From positions 1-64,000 of the forward strand of contig NZ_JAVAMP010000012.1 in NCBI RefSeq assembly GCF_030730905.1: a DNA stretch of 64,000 nt, written 5' to 3'. Origin of the DNA: Chengkuizengella axinellae. GTDB lineage: Bacteria > Bacillota > Bacilli > Paenibacillales > KCTC-33759. The position numbers and the translations under genes are program-made. Shown in pieces: positions 35,573 to 44,464 of this stretch. Positions within the stretch are counted from its first letter, which is position 1; each line of letters opens with the position of its first letter. The notes below the pieces were generated by a model, which was given only the letters and a program-made list of their open reading frames with translations, was not told the origin of the DNA and ran no database searches.

Positions 35573-36838
35573 TCAATTTTTAAACCAATTTAAATCATAA
35601 TCATAGTTATAATGTGCTGCTCCTTTTATCGCGCGATGTGGAATATGTCCAGTTGCTTTCATTGTATCTCCCTCTTGTACGAATACATCAATTGCTTTTG
35701 GTTTTGGATCTTCTACAATTTCACTAATCGATTTACAATATCTTCTTCCTGTTTTCGGATCTTGTTCTAAATGAACAATAAAGTGTAATGCAGATGCAGC
35801 ATAACCAATTTTCTCTTCTTGTGACAATAAAGAAGCTTCTTGACTCATGGACAACATCGAAGGAATTCTTTTGTGTAGCGCTTCTTGAGCTGAACTTGCA
35901 TGAATGGTAGACATTGATCCTTCATGACCAACTAGCATAGCTTGAAGCATATAGAATATAGCTCCATCACGCACCTCAGAAACGATTACACGAGTTGGCT
36001 TCATCATTAGTCCTTGTTTTAATAAAAGTCCTAAAGGAATTGCCCCTGTGCCCTCTACAGAAGGTGGTCTAGCGACTAATCTTCTTAAATGTGGAACATC
36101 GATAGGACACTCCATAACTTCTTCAATCAACAATGGATGTTCATCATTTTTAAACATACTGCTTGCTATGGCGATCATTGTTGTTTTTCCAGTTCCCATT
36201 CCTCCAATAAATAAAATATTTCGTTTACTTTCAATTAAAGCTTTGAAAAATGCTCCTGATTGTGGAGAAAAATATCCATTATTGATTAAATCTTGTACCG
36301 TAGGTACACTTGCAAATTTTCTGATCGCTACACTAGGATGTAGTGAAACAGGGGGTATTGATACAGCTGTGCGCCAACCTTCAGGTAGCGTAAATGTGGC
36401 TAGTGGATTAGATATATCAATACGAGAACGAGATAACAAAGCTAACTTTTCTATAAACATCATTAATTGATTCTGATCTTTAAATTTCCCTTGAAAATTG
36501 TACTTTTCTCCACCTTTTTCATAGGTAATATCATCATGCTTGTGAATGATAATATCTGATACATCTGGATCTTTCGCTAGTGAGTCAATAACACCATACC
36601 CTCTAATATCTACTATAATTTCTTCTATGATTTCAGAAGCTTGTTGATAGTTACATCCTTTGTGCTGTAAAAAGTCTTGTAGTTTTCGTAAAATAATTTC
36701 TTCTTGTGAGAAGTCTACCTTTTTTTGACGAATTTGTTCAGATAAATAATCTCTAGTTTCAATCACGATAGATTGGTTTATAATTTGTCTATCGTTGGAT
36801 CGCTGTACATTTTTAAAAATGGATGATGATGTAGGCAT
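35573..36838 (-). CDS. tadA: TadA/CpaF-type pilus assembly ATPase
   Basis: The 421-residue protein is a VirB11/GspE-type secretion ATPase. Walker A is GGMGTGKT at residues 212-219. His-box and Asp-box segments are evident (MSTIHASSAQEAL for the former). It lacks transmembrane segments and acts at the cytosolic face of TadB/TadC to drive Tad pilus extrusion and retraction. It could also serve the type IV channel, as no second VirB11 is visible in the window. GGAGTG precedes the start. Confidence 0.85.
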   Translation of the reverse strand: MPTSSSIFKNVQRSNDRQIINQSIVIETRDYLSEQIRQKKVDFSQEEIILRKLQDFLQHKGCNYQQASEIIEEIIVDIRGYGVIDSLAKDPDVSDIIIHKHDDITYEKGGEKYNFQGKFKDQNQLMMFIEKLALLSRSRIDISNPLATFTLPEGWRTAVSIPPVSLHPSVAIRKFASVPTVQDLINNGYFSPQSGAFFKALIESKRNILFIGGMGTGKTTMIAIASSMFKNDEHPLLIEEVMECPIDVPHLRRLVARPPSVEGTGAIPLGLLLKQGLMMKPTRVIVSEVRDGAIFYMLQAMLVGHEGSMSTIHASSAQEALHKRIPSMLSMSQEASLLSQEEKIGYAASALHFIVHLEQDPKTGRRYCKSISEIVEDPKPKAIDVFVQEGDTMKATGHIPHRAIKGAAHYNYDYDLNWFKN

Positions 36839-36870
36839 GTAATCTTCACACTCCTTATACCCCTAAATTC

Positions 36871-36900
36871 GAAGCTACCAAAATGGGAAATGGTAGCTTC
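36871..36900 (-). promoter_or_regulatory. hairpin downstream of the pilin gene
   Basis: GAAGCTACCA (36871-36880) pairs with TGGTAGCTTC (36891-36900). There is no strong T-tract on either strand, so it is likelier to stabilise the pilin mRNA end or act as a partial terminator. Confidence 0.5.
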
Positions 36901-36919
36901 ATTTATTAGTCATTTTATT

Positions 36920-37135
36920 TTAAGTAGTACCTTCAACATCATCTGGATCTGTATCTAAGAATGTTTGTTTTAGCGTATCAAACTTATCAGTAATTGCTCC
37001 ACCCATCGCTGTTAGAGCAGTAATTCCTGCAATAGCAATTAATGTCCAAAGCAATCCTTGCTGTACAAAATCTCCTCTCTTTCCTCCAAAAATGTGTTTT
37101 ACCTTAACATAAGTTTTAATTGAAAATTCTTTCAT
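36920..37135 (-). CDS. flp: Flp-type major pilin
   Basis: The 71-residue product has a basic leader ending GGKRG, then DFVQQGLLWTLIAIAGITAL, a single hydrophobic helix, and a short acidic C-terminus. The prepilin peptidase (26196) would cut after the Gly. The size, leader and position between TadA and TadC fit a Flp/Tad pilin, although residue +5 is Gln where Glu is usual. The KRGDFxQ signature is shared with the TadE-like protein at 25658. Flanking terminator (37172) and hairpin (36871) imply its own mRNA level. Confidence 0.75.
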   Translation of the reverse strand: MKEFSIKTYVKVKHIFGGKRGDFVQQGLLWTLIAIAGITALTAMGGAITDKFDTLKQTFLDTDPDDVEGTT

Positions 37136-37171
37136 GAATATAGCCCTCCTAAAATTTTGTTTTCATAAATA

Positions 37172-37205
37172 GAAAAAGTCGTTCTTTCAAGGGAAAGAAC
37201 GACTT
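37172..37205 (-). terminator. strong intrinsic terminator between tadC and the pilin gene
   Basis: AAGTCGTTCTTTC (37176-37188) pairs with GAAAGAACGACTT (37193-37205), with minus-strand T-tract after the stem. It overlaps the tadC stop codon. Confidence 0.8.
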
Positions 37206-38058
37206 AGAAAACATCTCTAAATGTGAGTGTCAGTGGACCAAGTAAAAAAGAAATAACGGAACCAAATATCATCATCAAAGGAAGTAATAGTTTGGCTTCC
37301 GTTTTTCCTGCTATTTCTTCTATTTTTGCTTGTCTTAATTCTCGTAGGTGTTTGACGATTTCAACGACTGATTCAGAGAAACCACTAGAACCTGTATCTA
37401 TTGCTTGTATAAGTTGATCCATAAAAGCAAACATTTCTTGTAAATCCACTTTTTTTGAACAATCCATAAATGCTTTATTAGCGGCAACACCTAATCTAAC
37501 TTTGTTTATTGCATCTTGTATTTCATCAAAAAGGAAGTTATCACGGTCTTTTATGGCCATTTGTAGCGCTTCGATTGGAGGTAAACCTGCAGATACTCCA
37601 ACTGCTGTTAATTCAGCAAGAGAAAGAACATATCTACCCATAATCGCTTTTCTTTTTTTCCATTTTGATTCTAGTTGTGACTGTACAATAAAAATTAAAA
37701 TTAATCCCAATAACATGATTAAGGGTTGAAAAGTGATCATACCTAAAAGTAATGAACAGATTGCTAATAGCCACTGTGAACCAACAATATCACTTGCTTT
37801 TTCTTTAGGATACCAATTTTTAACTAGCAATTTTTCAATAGTGTCATGTTTTTTCTTAAAGAAACTATTTTTTGATAACACATTTATATAGAATAATGCA
37901 CCTATCTCACCAAATTGAAGAACAATTTGTTTGATTAAGGTATTTTTTTTATTCTTTTTATTAGTAGTTGTTGAAAAACTCTTATCTAAAATTGCTTCAG
38001 GAATAAGGGCTGCCATGATAATGAATACGGAAACTCCTATCATGATTGAATAAATCAT
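37204..38058 (-). CDS. tadC: TadC-like pilus assembly membrane protein
   Basis: The 284-residue protein has a T2SSF/TadB-TadC-type architecture: N-terminal hydrophobic segment, a cytosolic four-helix domain (SLAELTAVGVSAGLPPIEAL) and C-terminal hydrophobic segments with a GPLTL end. It and TadB form the inner-membrane platform for TadA. It lies between TadB and the pilin terminator. Confidence 0.8.
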   Translation of the reverse strand: MIYSIMIGVSVFIIMAALIPEAILDKSFSTTTNKKNKKNTLIKQIVLQFGEIGALFYINVLSKNSFFKKKHDTIEKLLVKNWYPKEKASDIVGSQWLLAICSLLLGMITFQPLIMLLGLILIFIVQSQLESKWKKRKAIMGRYVLSLAELTAVGVSAGLPPIEALQMAIKDRDNFLFDEIQDAINKVRLGVAANKAFMDCSKKVDLQEMFAFMDQLIQAIDTGSSGFSESVVEIVKHLRELRQAKIEEIAGKTEAKLLLPLMMIFGSVISFLLGPLTLTFRDVF

Positions 38059-38096
38059 GTTGTACTCCTTTCTATTAATTTGAATGATTTGTTGTG

Positions 38097-38903
38097 TTAC
38101 ACATCTTCAAAATTCATAATTTTAAAAATAAAGTACCAGGCAACGACTGTTAATAAAATTCCAATCACTAAAAAAATCCTTGCATCAAATAGCAGGGATT
38201 GGTAAAGTTCAGGAGCCATAAATTTAAATGTAAATAGGATCATGATTGGAATCAGACTGATTGTTACAGCACTGATTCTTTGATAAGTAGTTTTTGCTTT
38301 GATCTTTTTATCAATCTGTTTCCTTTCTCTAATGCTATTAGATAAATTTTTCATAATGGATGGAACTTCTTTTCCTCCCACCGTTGTAGCCAAATAGGTA
38401 GCATGATACAACATTTCAATTTCTGGTGATTCATATTTTTTTGAAAATCCTTTTACTGCTTCAGCTAAAGTTCTTCCTCCGTACTGGACTTGATTGACAA
38501 TAGTTTCAAACTCTTCTTTTAATGGAGAACTTACATAGTTAATGGTTGATTTGTATGCATCTAGTAATGTTAATCCTCCACGAACGGTGGAAGAAATCAC
38601 CATACAAGCCCCCTCTAATTCCTCCAGCACTTTCTTTCTTAAAAAGTAAAACCTCCATTTCTTTACTAAAACAGGGATTTTTTTTGCTAGTAGAAGACCA
38701 AATGGAGCAGCCATCAATCCCATTTTAAAAGAAAGTACTAAGTTAAATATTAGAAATGTAATAAGTGCACCCATTAAATCAATACCCCAGGGTGGAATAT
38801 CTTCAAAAGTCAGTTTCTTTTTTTCTTTTTCTTTATTGAATGCTTTAAGCTTAGATCCAGGAACAAAACTAATCGTTATAAAAAACACAGAAAGAAAAAA
38901 CAA
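38097..38903 (-). CDS. tadB: TadB-like pilus assembly membrane protein
   Basis: The 268-residue protein has the same F-domain pattern (EGACMVISSTVRGGLTLLDA, then EIEMLYHATYLATTVGGKEV) with flanking transmembrane helices. It is the TadB partner to TadC. It follows CpaE by 21 bases. Confidence 0.8.
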   Translation of the reverse strand: MFFLSVFFITISFVPGSKLKAFNKEKEKKKLTFEDIPPWGIDLMGALITFLIFNLVLSFKMGLMAAPFGLLLAKKIPVLVKKWRFYFLRKKVLEELEGACMVISSTVRGGLTLLDAYKSTINYVSSPLKEEFETIVNQVQYGGRTLAEAVKGFSKKYESPEIEMLYHATYLATTVGGKEVPSIMKNLSNSIRERKQIDKKIKAKTTYQRISAVTISLIPIMILFTFKFMAPELYQSLLFDARIFLVIGILLTVVAWYFIFKIMNFEDV

Positions 38904-38924
38904 TAATGGAATGGCAATATTAAT

Positions 38925-40211
38925 TTAGACCACCCCTTTTCTTTTGAATAGTCGTAGAAACCATGGACGTTTATTATGTTTCTTAGTTATTGCTCCTTCA
39001 GGTAGAATTTCTTGAGCTAATCTATATACAGCAAATCCAAATGGTGTTTTTGATAGATCTTCATTTATCCCTAGTTTCGTAGTTCTGTATTTTTCAACTT
39101 CGGGATCATATGGAATACTAGCAAATTGAGGTAAACCTATTTTTTGTGCTGATTCTTCAAGAGTGTAGGGTATTTTATTAGGCACCTTATTAAACACTAG
39201 TCTAAACTTTTCAATAGGAAGATTCAGTTTTCTTACGGTTCTTTGTGTAAATCCAGATGAAATATCTATCTGATCAAGGTCAGCTCCTGTTACAAATAAG
39301 ATATTGTCACTTATTTCTAAAGCTTTGGTATTGTTATCTCTTAAATCATCCGACATATCAAAGATAATAATGTCAAAATGCTGTTTTAAGATATGAGTTA
39401 CTTTTTCTATTAAATCTCCTGTCATAAATTCAACATCTTCAACATTCCAAGGAGATGATAAAAAGTATAGGTTATTTAATGATGTTTCTGTTACATATTG
39501 AGATACTTTATCCCAAGAACGATAGTCTCGTTCAGGGAATGTTGCCCAGTTTGTAATGACATTGTTTGGTGGACTATCATTTACTAAGAAGTAACCAAAT
39601 TTTCTAGCTATATCGCTACCTTCTCTTGTATGATCAAGATCAATGATACAAACCTTGAGTCCTGAGTGTTTTCCTATGATGTTTGCAAGATATGTAGTAA
39701 CAGTTGTTTTACCTGCACCGCCTTTAGGTGAGTAAACTGAAAAAACTCTATTTTTTAAAACACCTACTTTTGCTGTCTTTGCTTCGAGTCTTTCTTGTCT
39801 AACTTTTCGGTCTGTTTTTTTAATTTGTTCCATTTCAGGGTCTGGATTTATTGATGTCTTTGAACTTACAGTGTTCAATTCACTTGGTTTATATTTACTA
39901 ATACTTTCACTTTCTGTCCCTCTAGAAATTGCTATGGCTCCTAAAGTGGCAAACTTTTTCCATATATTAAGGTTAAAGTCTATAATTGAAACCCAGACTC
40001 TTATATGATTATCTGGTTTGAAATCTTGAAGAAGAGCGTAAGATTCTTCTTCATTAAATCCAATCAAAACAGCGTCATATCCTGATGTTTTAAGGAAATC
40101 CGCAGATTGAGCTACAGAAGTTGCTATAGCCACTACATTATGATTGTTTTCAGTAATAATTGATGTCAGTTCTTCTACAAATACCGATTCCCCACATAAT
40201 AGTATGTTCAC
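38925..40211 (-). CDS. TadZ/CpaE-like ATPase (intact Walker motif)
   Basis: The 428-residue protein combines an N-terminal receiver-like domain (about 1-100) with a ParA/MinD-like ATPase domain. Walker A is KGGAGKTT (163-170). TadZ/CpaE proteins localise and nucleate Tad assembly. It is the last of three TadZ-like genes in transcription order and overlaps CpaB by four bases. Confidence 0.8.
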   Translation of the reverse strand: MNILLCGESVFVEELTSIITENNHNVVAIATSVAQSADFLKTSGYDAVLIGFNEEESYALLQDFKPDNHIRVWVSIIDFNLNIWKKFATLGAIAISRGTESESISKYKPSELNTVSSKTSINPDPEMEQIKKTDRKVRQERLEAKTAKVGVLKNRVFSVYSPKGGAGKTTVTTYLANIIGKHSGLKVCIIDLDHTREGSDIARKFGYFLVNDSPPNNVITNWATFPERDYRSWDKVSQYVTETSLNNLYFLSSPWNVEDVEFMTGDLIEKVTHILKQHFDIIIFDMSDDLRDNNTKALEISDNILFVTGADLDQIDISSGFTQRTVRKLNLPIEKFRLVFNKVPNKIPYTLEESAQKIGLPQFASIPYDPEVEKYRTTKLGINEDLSKTPFGFAVYRLAQEILPEGAITKKHNKRPWFLRLFKRKGVV

Positions 40212-40981
40212 TGGTTATCACCTTCTTCAGTTTCTTCAATTATCGTTGTTTCAATAACTGCTTCTGTGGTATCGAATATTTCAATCTCTTTTGTTTCACT
40301 TGATTGACTATTAAAAAAGGAGTCAAAGAAAGAATCTAATGTTTCTTCTTTTTCTTCAGATTCAAGACCAAGCGGAATTAAACTGACAAACGAATTAGCT
40401 CCACCGGCCATATAATTAACATACTCTTCTACTAGATCATTAGATAGTTCAACTTTTATGGATTTGTTTTTTAAACTGTTCTCATCATTTTTTGGTGAAC
40501 CTTCTAATACTTCCACTCTTTCTGCAAATAAAATCCCTGTTTTAATATCATTATCAATGATATACAAATCAATTAAATCCCCTGTTTGGACAGTTCCACC
40601 TACTGTACTGTTTGTAGAAAGAGGAATGGCTATTGCTCTTGAGTTCGCATCTTCAAATTTCAACAATTTTCCTGACATCTTTGTTTCTGATGCTTCTACT
40701 AACATTGGAAGTCTGAGAATGGAACCCTTTAATGTGAAACCCTTTAGTATTTTTCCTTCAATGGCTTTTAGGTCTGTTATTACGTCTGAAGGAACAGCTG
40801 CTTTGGGCATTTCTTTTTTCTCGAACATATCCGGGTTAAGAGCAACGTTTGTATTTACGTTTTCTTTAAATACGTATGTTTCTACTGTTTCGTTTTGTTG
40901 AAACACAAATACATAGCTTGCTGCAAAAGCTATCAACCCTAGTACAAGTCCAAAAATAATGAGAGTTACTCGTTTTTTCAA
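40208..40981 (-). CDS. CpaB/RcpC-like SAF-domain pilus protein
   Basis: The 257-residue protein has one N-terminal membrane helix (about 5-27) and a periplasm/extracytoplasmic SAF-type domain (NTNVALNPDMFEKKEMPKAA). CpaB homologues in Gram-positive Tad loci may interact with the cell wall. It is followed by TadZ/CpaE and preceded by a second TadZ-like gene. Confidence 0.75.
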   Translation of the reverse strand: MKKRVTLIIFGLVLGLIAFAASYVFVFQQNETVETYVFKENVNTNVALNPDMFEKKEMPKAAVPSDVITDLKAIEGKILKGFTLKGSILRLPMLVEASETKMSGKLLKFEDANSRAIAIPLSTNSTVGGTVQTGDLIDLYIIDNDIKTGILFAERVEVLEGSPKNDENSLKNKSIKVELSNDLVEEYVNYMAGGANSFVSLIPLGLESEEKEETLDSFFDSFFNSQSSETKEIEIFDTTEAVIETTIIEETEEGDNQ

Positions 40982-41001
40982 GATGTATGTACTCCTTTCT
41001 T

Positions 41002-42069
41002 TTAATCGATTTCAAGTTGAGATGCTAATTCTGCGATACTGACATCAAAAGGATATCTTAGATGAGCAGGTTTTCTCTCAGCGTAGGAGGAAGCTACTTC
41101 ATCTGAATCTTCAATCACGATGATAGGGTTATTAAAATCTTGTTCTACTAGGGTGATAAAAGAATGTCTTAAAGGTTTCGTTGCATCTGCCTTATTCATT
41201 ACGATGACCACTTTTGACATATCTAACAAATCAACATGTTCTTTTAATTTGTTGTAATCTGATTCAGATGGATTTAACACCACTATAACTTTGGATGATA
41301 ATTCAATCATTTGCTTGAAGTGTTGATTCTGATTTGGCAGGTCTACAACAATGACGTTAGCAGGTGTATTTAGAGCTTCATTTATGACCTCTGCATTTTG
41401 TTTCGTTATAGCAATATCTCCATATTCTGAAGAGTGAATTCCTTCACTCTTTTCTGTGTCGAAATGAATAGATGATTCACCATGTTTGGATAAATCGATT
41501 AATCGACTGTTTAAACCTCGGGCGTGATAAAAAGCAGAAAGAGATGCTGATACAGTAGATAACCCAACCCCTCCATTGAACCCTAACACGGATATAATTT
41601 GATTTTCTGTCACCACATTTAATTCGGTTTGTATAGGTTCGACCTGTTCTGTTGTAATAGCAATTTCTCGATATGCTTCGTTTGTTGATGTTTGATTTAT
41701 AGGTTGTACGTAGTCCATAAATACTTTTGGGTCTGGTAAAGCAGGATCTTTTAGAAGTTTTTCTATCACTTCTTTAATTTTGGACATTCTCCATTCGGTT
41801 CCTGTTAAAATAAAATCTTCAGGTACACCAGCTAATTTAGAAACCTCTAAATATCTTACGCCTATGTCATCTTCTTCCCCCGTCAAAACAACAAATGGAA
41901 CCATGCCTTCTGTTTCTCGAATCAGATAGTTTATCGTTTGAGGATCTTGCTCATTAGATCGAACAACTACAATAATTTTTACATCGGTATCATGTATGCT
42001 GTCAGTCATTTCGTATCTTGAATCAAACATCCTTTTTACCATTTCATCTGCTTGTATGTATAGTTTCAT
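41002..42069 (-). CDS. TadZ-like protein with degenerate Walker A
   Basis: The 355-residue protein has the receiver-like plus ParA-type layout of TadZ/CpaE. Its P-loop reads NGGVGLST (165-172), with leucine in place of the catalytic lysine (residue 170), so ATP hydrolysis is unlikely. It may be a structural or regulatory partner of the two other paralogues. It lies 20-21 bases from its neighbours in the operon. Confidence 0.65.
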   Translation of the reverse strand: MKLYIQADEMVKRMFDSRYEMTDSIHDTDVKIIVVVRSNEQDPQTINYLIRETEGMVPFVVLTGEEDDIGVRYLEVSKLAGVPEDFILTGTEWRMSKIKEVIEKLLKDPALPDPKVFMDYVQPINQTSTNEAYREIAITTEQVEPIQTELNVVTENQIISVLGFNGGVGLSTVSASLSAFYHARGLNSRLIDLSKHGESSIHFDTEKSEGIHSSEYGDIAITKQNAEVINEALNTPANVIVVDLPNQNQHFKQMIELSSKVIVVLNPSESDYNKLKEHVDLLDMSKVVIVMNKADATKPLRHSFITLVEQDFNNPIIVIEDSDEVASSYAERKPAHLRYPFDVSIAELASQLEID

Positions 42070-42087
42070 TCACAAATACCTCCACTA

Positions 42088-43572
42088 TTAAATAATATTT
42101 AATTTCTTTAATCCTTTATCAATTGGTTCTTTGATCAAATTCTTTTTTACAAAAATAGCAGCTGTTTTCTTACTGGATGCTAATTCAATATTTTGAATAT
42201 CATCTGGAATAATAAAAGAACACTCAAGTCCCATTCTCTTTGCAACATCCCATGGTTCAATTCCTCTACCGGCTTCATATCTATTAATGAGCAAATGTAT
42301 TCGATCTAATAACTCTTTTCCTTCCTTATCTAAAAATCTTCTTATTATTGAAACTGAAAGGGATTCAGGAATTGCAATTAAAAATAACGTATTACATTGA
42401 CGTAATACGTTCATCGTAGAAAAAGATATCAGGTTACCAAAATCGATAATGATAAAATCAAATTTAGATTGTATATCTTCAATTTGTATAGATGATAAAG
42501 AGTAAATAGTAACTCCGCCTAAAATAGCAGACTTTTTAGGTAATGAAACATCATCTTGAAAACTCATCATTGTAGCCCCTCTAGAATGTTCATCCGCATC
42601 TATGAGCGCTACTTTAAATCCTTGAAATTGTAGATAAGCAGCTGTATTGCTTGATAATGTTGTTTTACCAACTGACCCCTTTGTACCGGAGAAAAATCCG
42701 ACTATTTTAGCTTTGCTTTGTGGCTTCTTATTCTTTTTATTCACATTTGAGTTTTCTGTAAATTCCTCTGCTACACTAGTATTTACTATTTGAACTTTAG
42801 GGTTTGGCACGGGAGTTAATTCGAAAATTTCATCTAATGATTTTTGTACCTCTTGATCATTCCCTGATTTACTGTTTACAACTTTTTTGTTCTTTTTTGT
42901 TTTTCTAGGGACTTTTGTTCTACTCTTCAATCTCATCTTTTTGATTTTGAATATATTTAAAAAGTTTTTCCATCTAGTCACTTTTTTTATTGCTGGAGTC
43001 TCATCAATATCAGTAGAAGCTTGTTCTTGCTGTACGGAATGAGACTGTGTGATACTAGGTTGTTGTATTTCTAAATCTGATATTTCATTTCTGTTCTTAT
43101 TGTTGATCTGTTCCTCTTCTTGCTTTTTAATAGGTTTTTGAATTGGACTTTGATTCATTGTGTTTTCTTCAGTTGCACTGCCACTGTGACTTGCAATGGT
43201 CATTTCGTTATGTAACCAGTTTTCCACATCGTGAAGATCAAATTCATCTATAAAGTGAATATCATATATTCCTAGTCCAATAATATCTAGGACCCATTTT
43301 CGATCCTCGTTAAAGCTTTCTGGAAATTGAACAATTAAACGTAGTTTAGGTAGATTAACTCGAATTTGTTTTAGAGTTTCATAAATTCCATGTTTATCTA
43401 ATGAGCCATTATAACCGTTAATGAGTGCGACATCTGATTTAGTTCTACCCCCCATGGAGTAATCTTTAAATTGTTCCAGCGAATAATCTCGTTCAATAAC
43501 TTCGTATCCATCTTCCTCCAGAGCATCTTTTAACCCTTCATATTCGCTGTCATAGACTAAGTGTATCTTCAA
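42088..43572 (-). CDS. TadZ/CpaE-like ATPase with long linker
   Basis: The 494-residue protein has a receiver-like N-terminus (1-125), a long disordered Lys/Gln/Glu-rich linker (about 130-285) and a ParA-type ATPase with Walker A KGSVGKTT (298-305) and DADEHSRG. It is the first of the three TadZ-like genes. The substitution of the second Gly by Ser is unusual but keeps the lysine. Confidence 0.7.
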   Translation of the reverse strand: MKIHLVYDSEYEGLKDALEEDGYEVIERDYSLEQFKDYSMGGRTKSDVALINGYNGSLDKHGIYETLKQIRVNLPKLRLIVQFPESFNEDRKWVLDIIGLGIYDIHFIDEFDLHDVENWLHNEMTIASHSGSATEENTMNQSPIQKPIKKQEEEQINNKNRNEISDLEIQQPSITQSHSVQQEQASTDIDETPAIKKVTRWKNFLNIFKIKKMRLKSRTKVPRKTKKNKKVVNSKSGNDQEVQKSLDEIFELTPVPNPKVQIVNTSVAEEFTENSNVNKKNKKPQSKAKIVGFFSGTKGSVGKTTLSSNTAAYLQFQGFKVALIDADEHSRGATMMSFQDDVSLPKKSAILGGVTIYSLSSIQIEDIQSKFDFIIIDFGNLISFSTMNVLRQCNTLFLIAIPESLSVSIIRRFLDKEGKELLDRIHLLINRYEAGRGIEPWDVAKRMGLECSFIIPDDIQNIELASSKKTAAIFVKKNLIKEPIDKGLKKLNII

Positions 43573-43592
43573 TTTCGGTCCTCCTATCTGTA

Positions 43593-44030
43593 TTAGATCG
43601 AATCCTTAAAGTTTTCAATTTCATTGATAAATAAATTTTTTATCTCTGGTGCATAAAGAATGGTGAGATAACAAATAAATGTGATGACTATAGCAACGAT
43701 TCCCGCGGTTCTTAATTTTTTAAAGAATATCCCTAAAAATAGAATGAACAGAGCAGAACCTAAACCTACAACAAAAAGAGGCGTGCTAAAGGACTGTAAT
43801 AAGTTATATAATTCCTGACCTTTGTTCTCAATTGCAGTTGAAATTCTTTCAATACTGACGGGTTCAATGTTGTCTACGATACTACTATTAGATGCTGGAC
43901 TATTAATTGCTTTATAGTCCTGAGTTTCTAACTCTTTGTTTTCCGTATTTATTTCTCCTTCTGCAAATATGGTAGACATAGGAGTAGTGAATAGAAATAT
44001 AAAAATAAAAATAGTTAATCTCTTTATCAT
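43593..44030 (-). CDS. secreted/membrane protein with two C-terminal TM helices
   Basis: I start at ATG 44030 (AAGGAGGG upstream), giving about 145 residues with a signal peptide (cut near FAEG). A polar middle (about 25-70) is followed by two transmembrane helices at about 83-102 and 106-125. The layout resembles VirB2/TrbC-type pilins or small T4SS membrane proteins but is not diagnostic. It begins the Tad part of the operon. Function unresolved. Confidence 0.55.
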   Translation of the reverse strand: MIKRLTIFIFIFLFTTPMSTIFAEGEINTENKELETQDYKAINSPASNSSIVDNIEPVSIERISTAIENKGQELYNLLQSFSTPLFVVGLGSALFILFLGIFFKKLRTAGIVAIVITFICYLTILYAPEIKNLFINEIENFKDSI

Positions 44031-44112
44031 AATGACCCTCCTTGATCTTATAATGTTGTTCATATTATAAGATTACTACTATTACCTCTTTATAAAATTT
44101 ATAAAAAAGAGC

Positions 44113-44145
44113 ATAAAAAAAGCCCCTTTTAAAAGGGGCTTTGAG
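44113..44145 (-). terminator. intrinsic terminator within the block
   Basis: The perfect palindrome AAAGCCCCTTTTAAAAGGGG with CTTT (44119-44142) is followed by T on the minus strand. It lies just downstream of the small ORF region and upstream of 43593, so the Tad genes need read-through or their own promoter. Confidence 0.8.
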
Positions 44146-44300
44146 TTTAGATTTATATATATAAAAGAAAACATGACGATAACATTTAGAAAATGTCACC
44201 TTTTTGGTTACGCATTTCTAAATGTAATATTACAAATATACTATCATACATATTATTTTCTGTAAATCTCTATTTTTATTTACTAGATGTATTTTTAAAA

Positions 44301-44320
44301 TAAAGTTTGATCAAACTTTA
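44301..44320. promoter_or_regulatory. 20-bp perfect palindrome
   Basis: TAAAGTTTGATCAAACTTTA is fully symmetric. It overlaps the 3' end of a small minus-strand reading frame and lies between two terminators. A dimeric regulator site is likely. Confidence 0.6.
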
Positions 44321-44385
44321 CCTGTAGACTCCATCAACACCGTACCTGGAGCAGGTCTATATACTTTAGTTGCATTTAGATACAT
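44311..44385 (-). CDS. 24-residue possible peptide, remnant of a small membrane protein
   Basis: ATG 44385 opens MYLNATKVYRPAPGTVLMES and TGKV. The same frame runs upstream with a hydrophobic stretch (CSVIIGIVVYV) but no ATG, and reaches into the terminator at 44417. It may be the end of a broken small membrane protein. Low confidence. The rest of 44146-44416 shows no gene. Confidence 0.2.
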   Translation of the reverse strand: MYLNATKVYRPAPGTVLMESTGKV

Positions 44386-44416
44386 AACATAAACAACTAT
44401 CCCGATTATAACAGAA

Positions 44417-44458
44417 CAAAAAAATCCCCCACTTCAAATGATTAAAGTTAAGGGGATA
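44417..44458 (-). terminator. intrinsic terminator after the lipoprotein gene
   Basis: On the minus strand ATCCCCTTAACTT pairs with AAGTGGGGGAT (one-base offset), followed by seven T. Confidence 0.7.
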
Positions 44459-44464
44459 CGTTCA

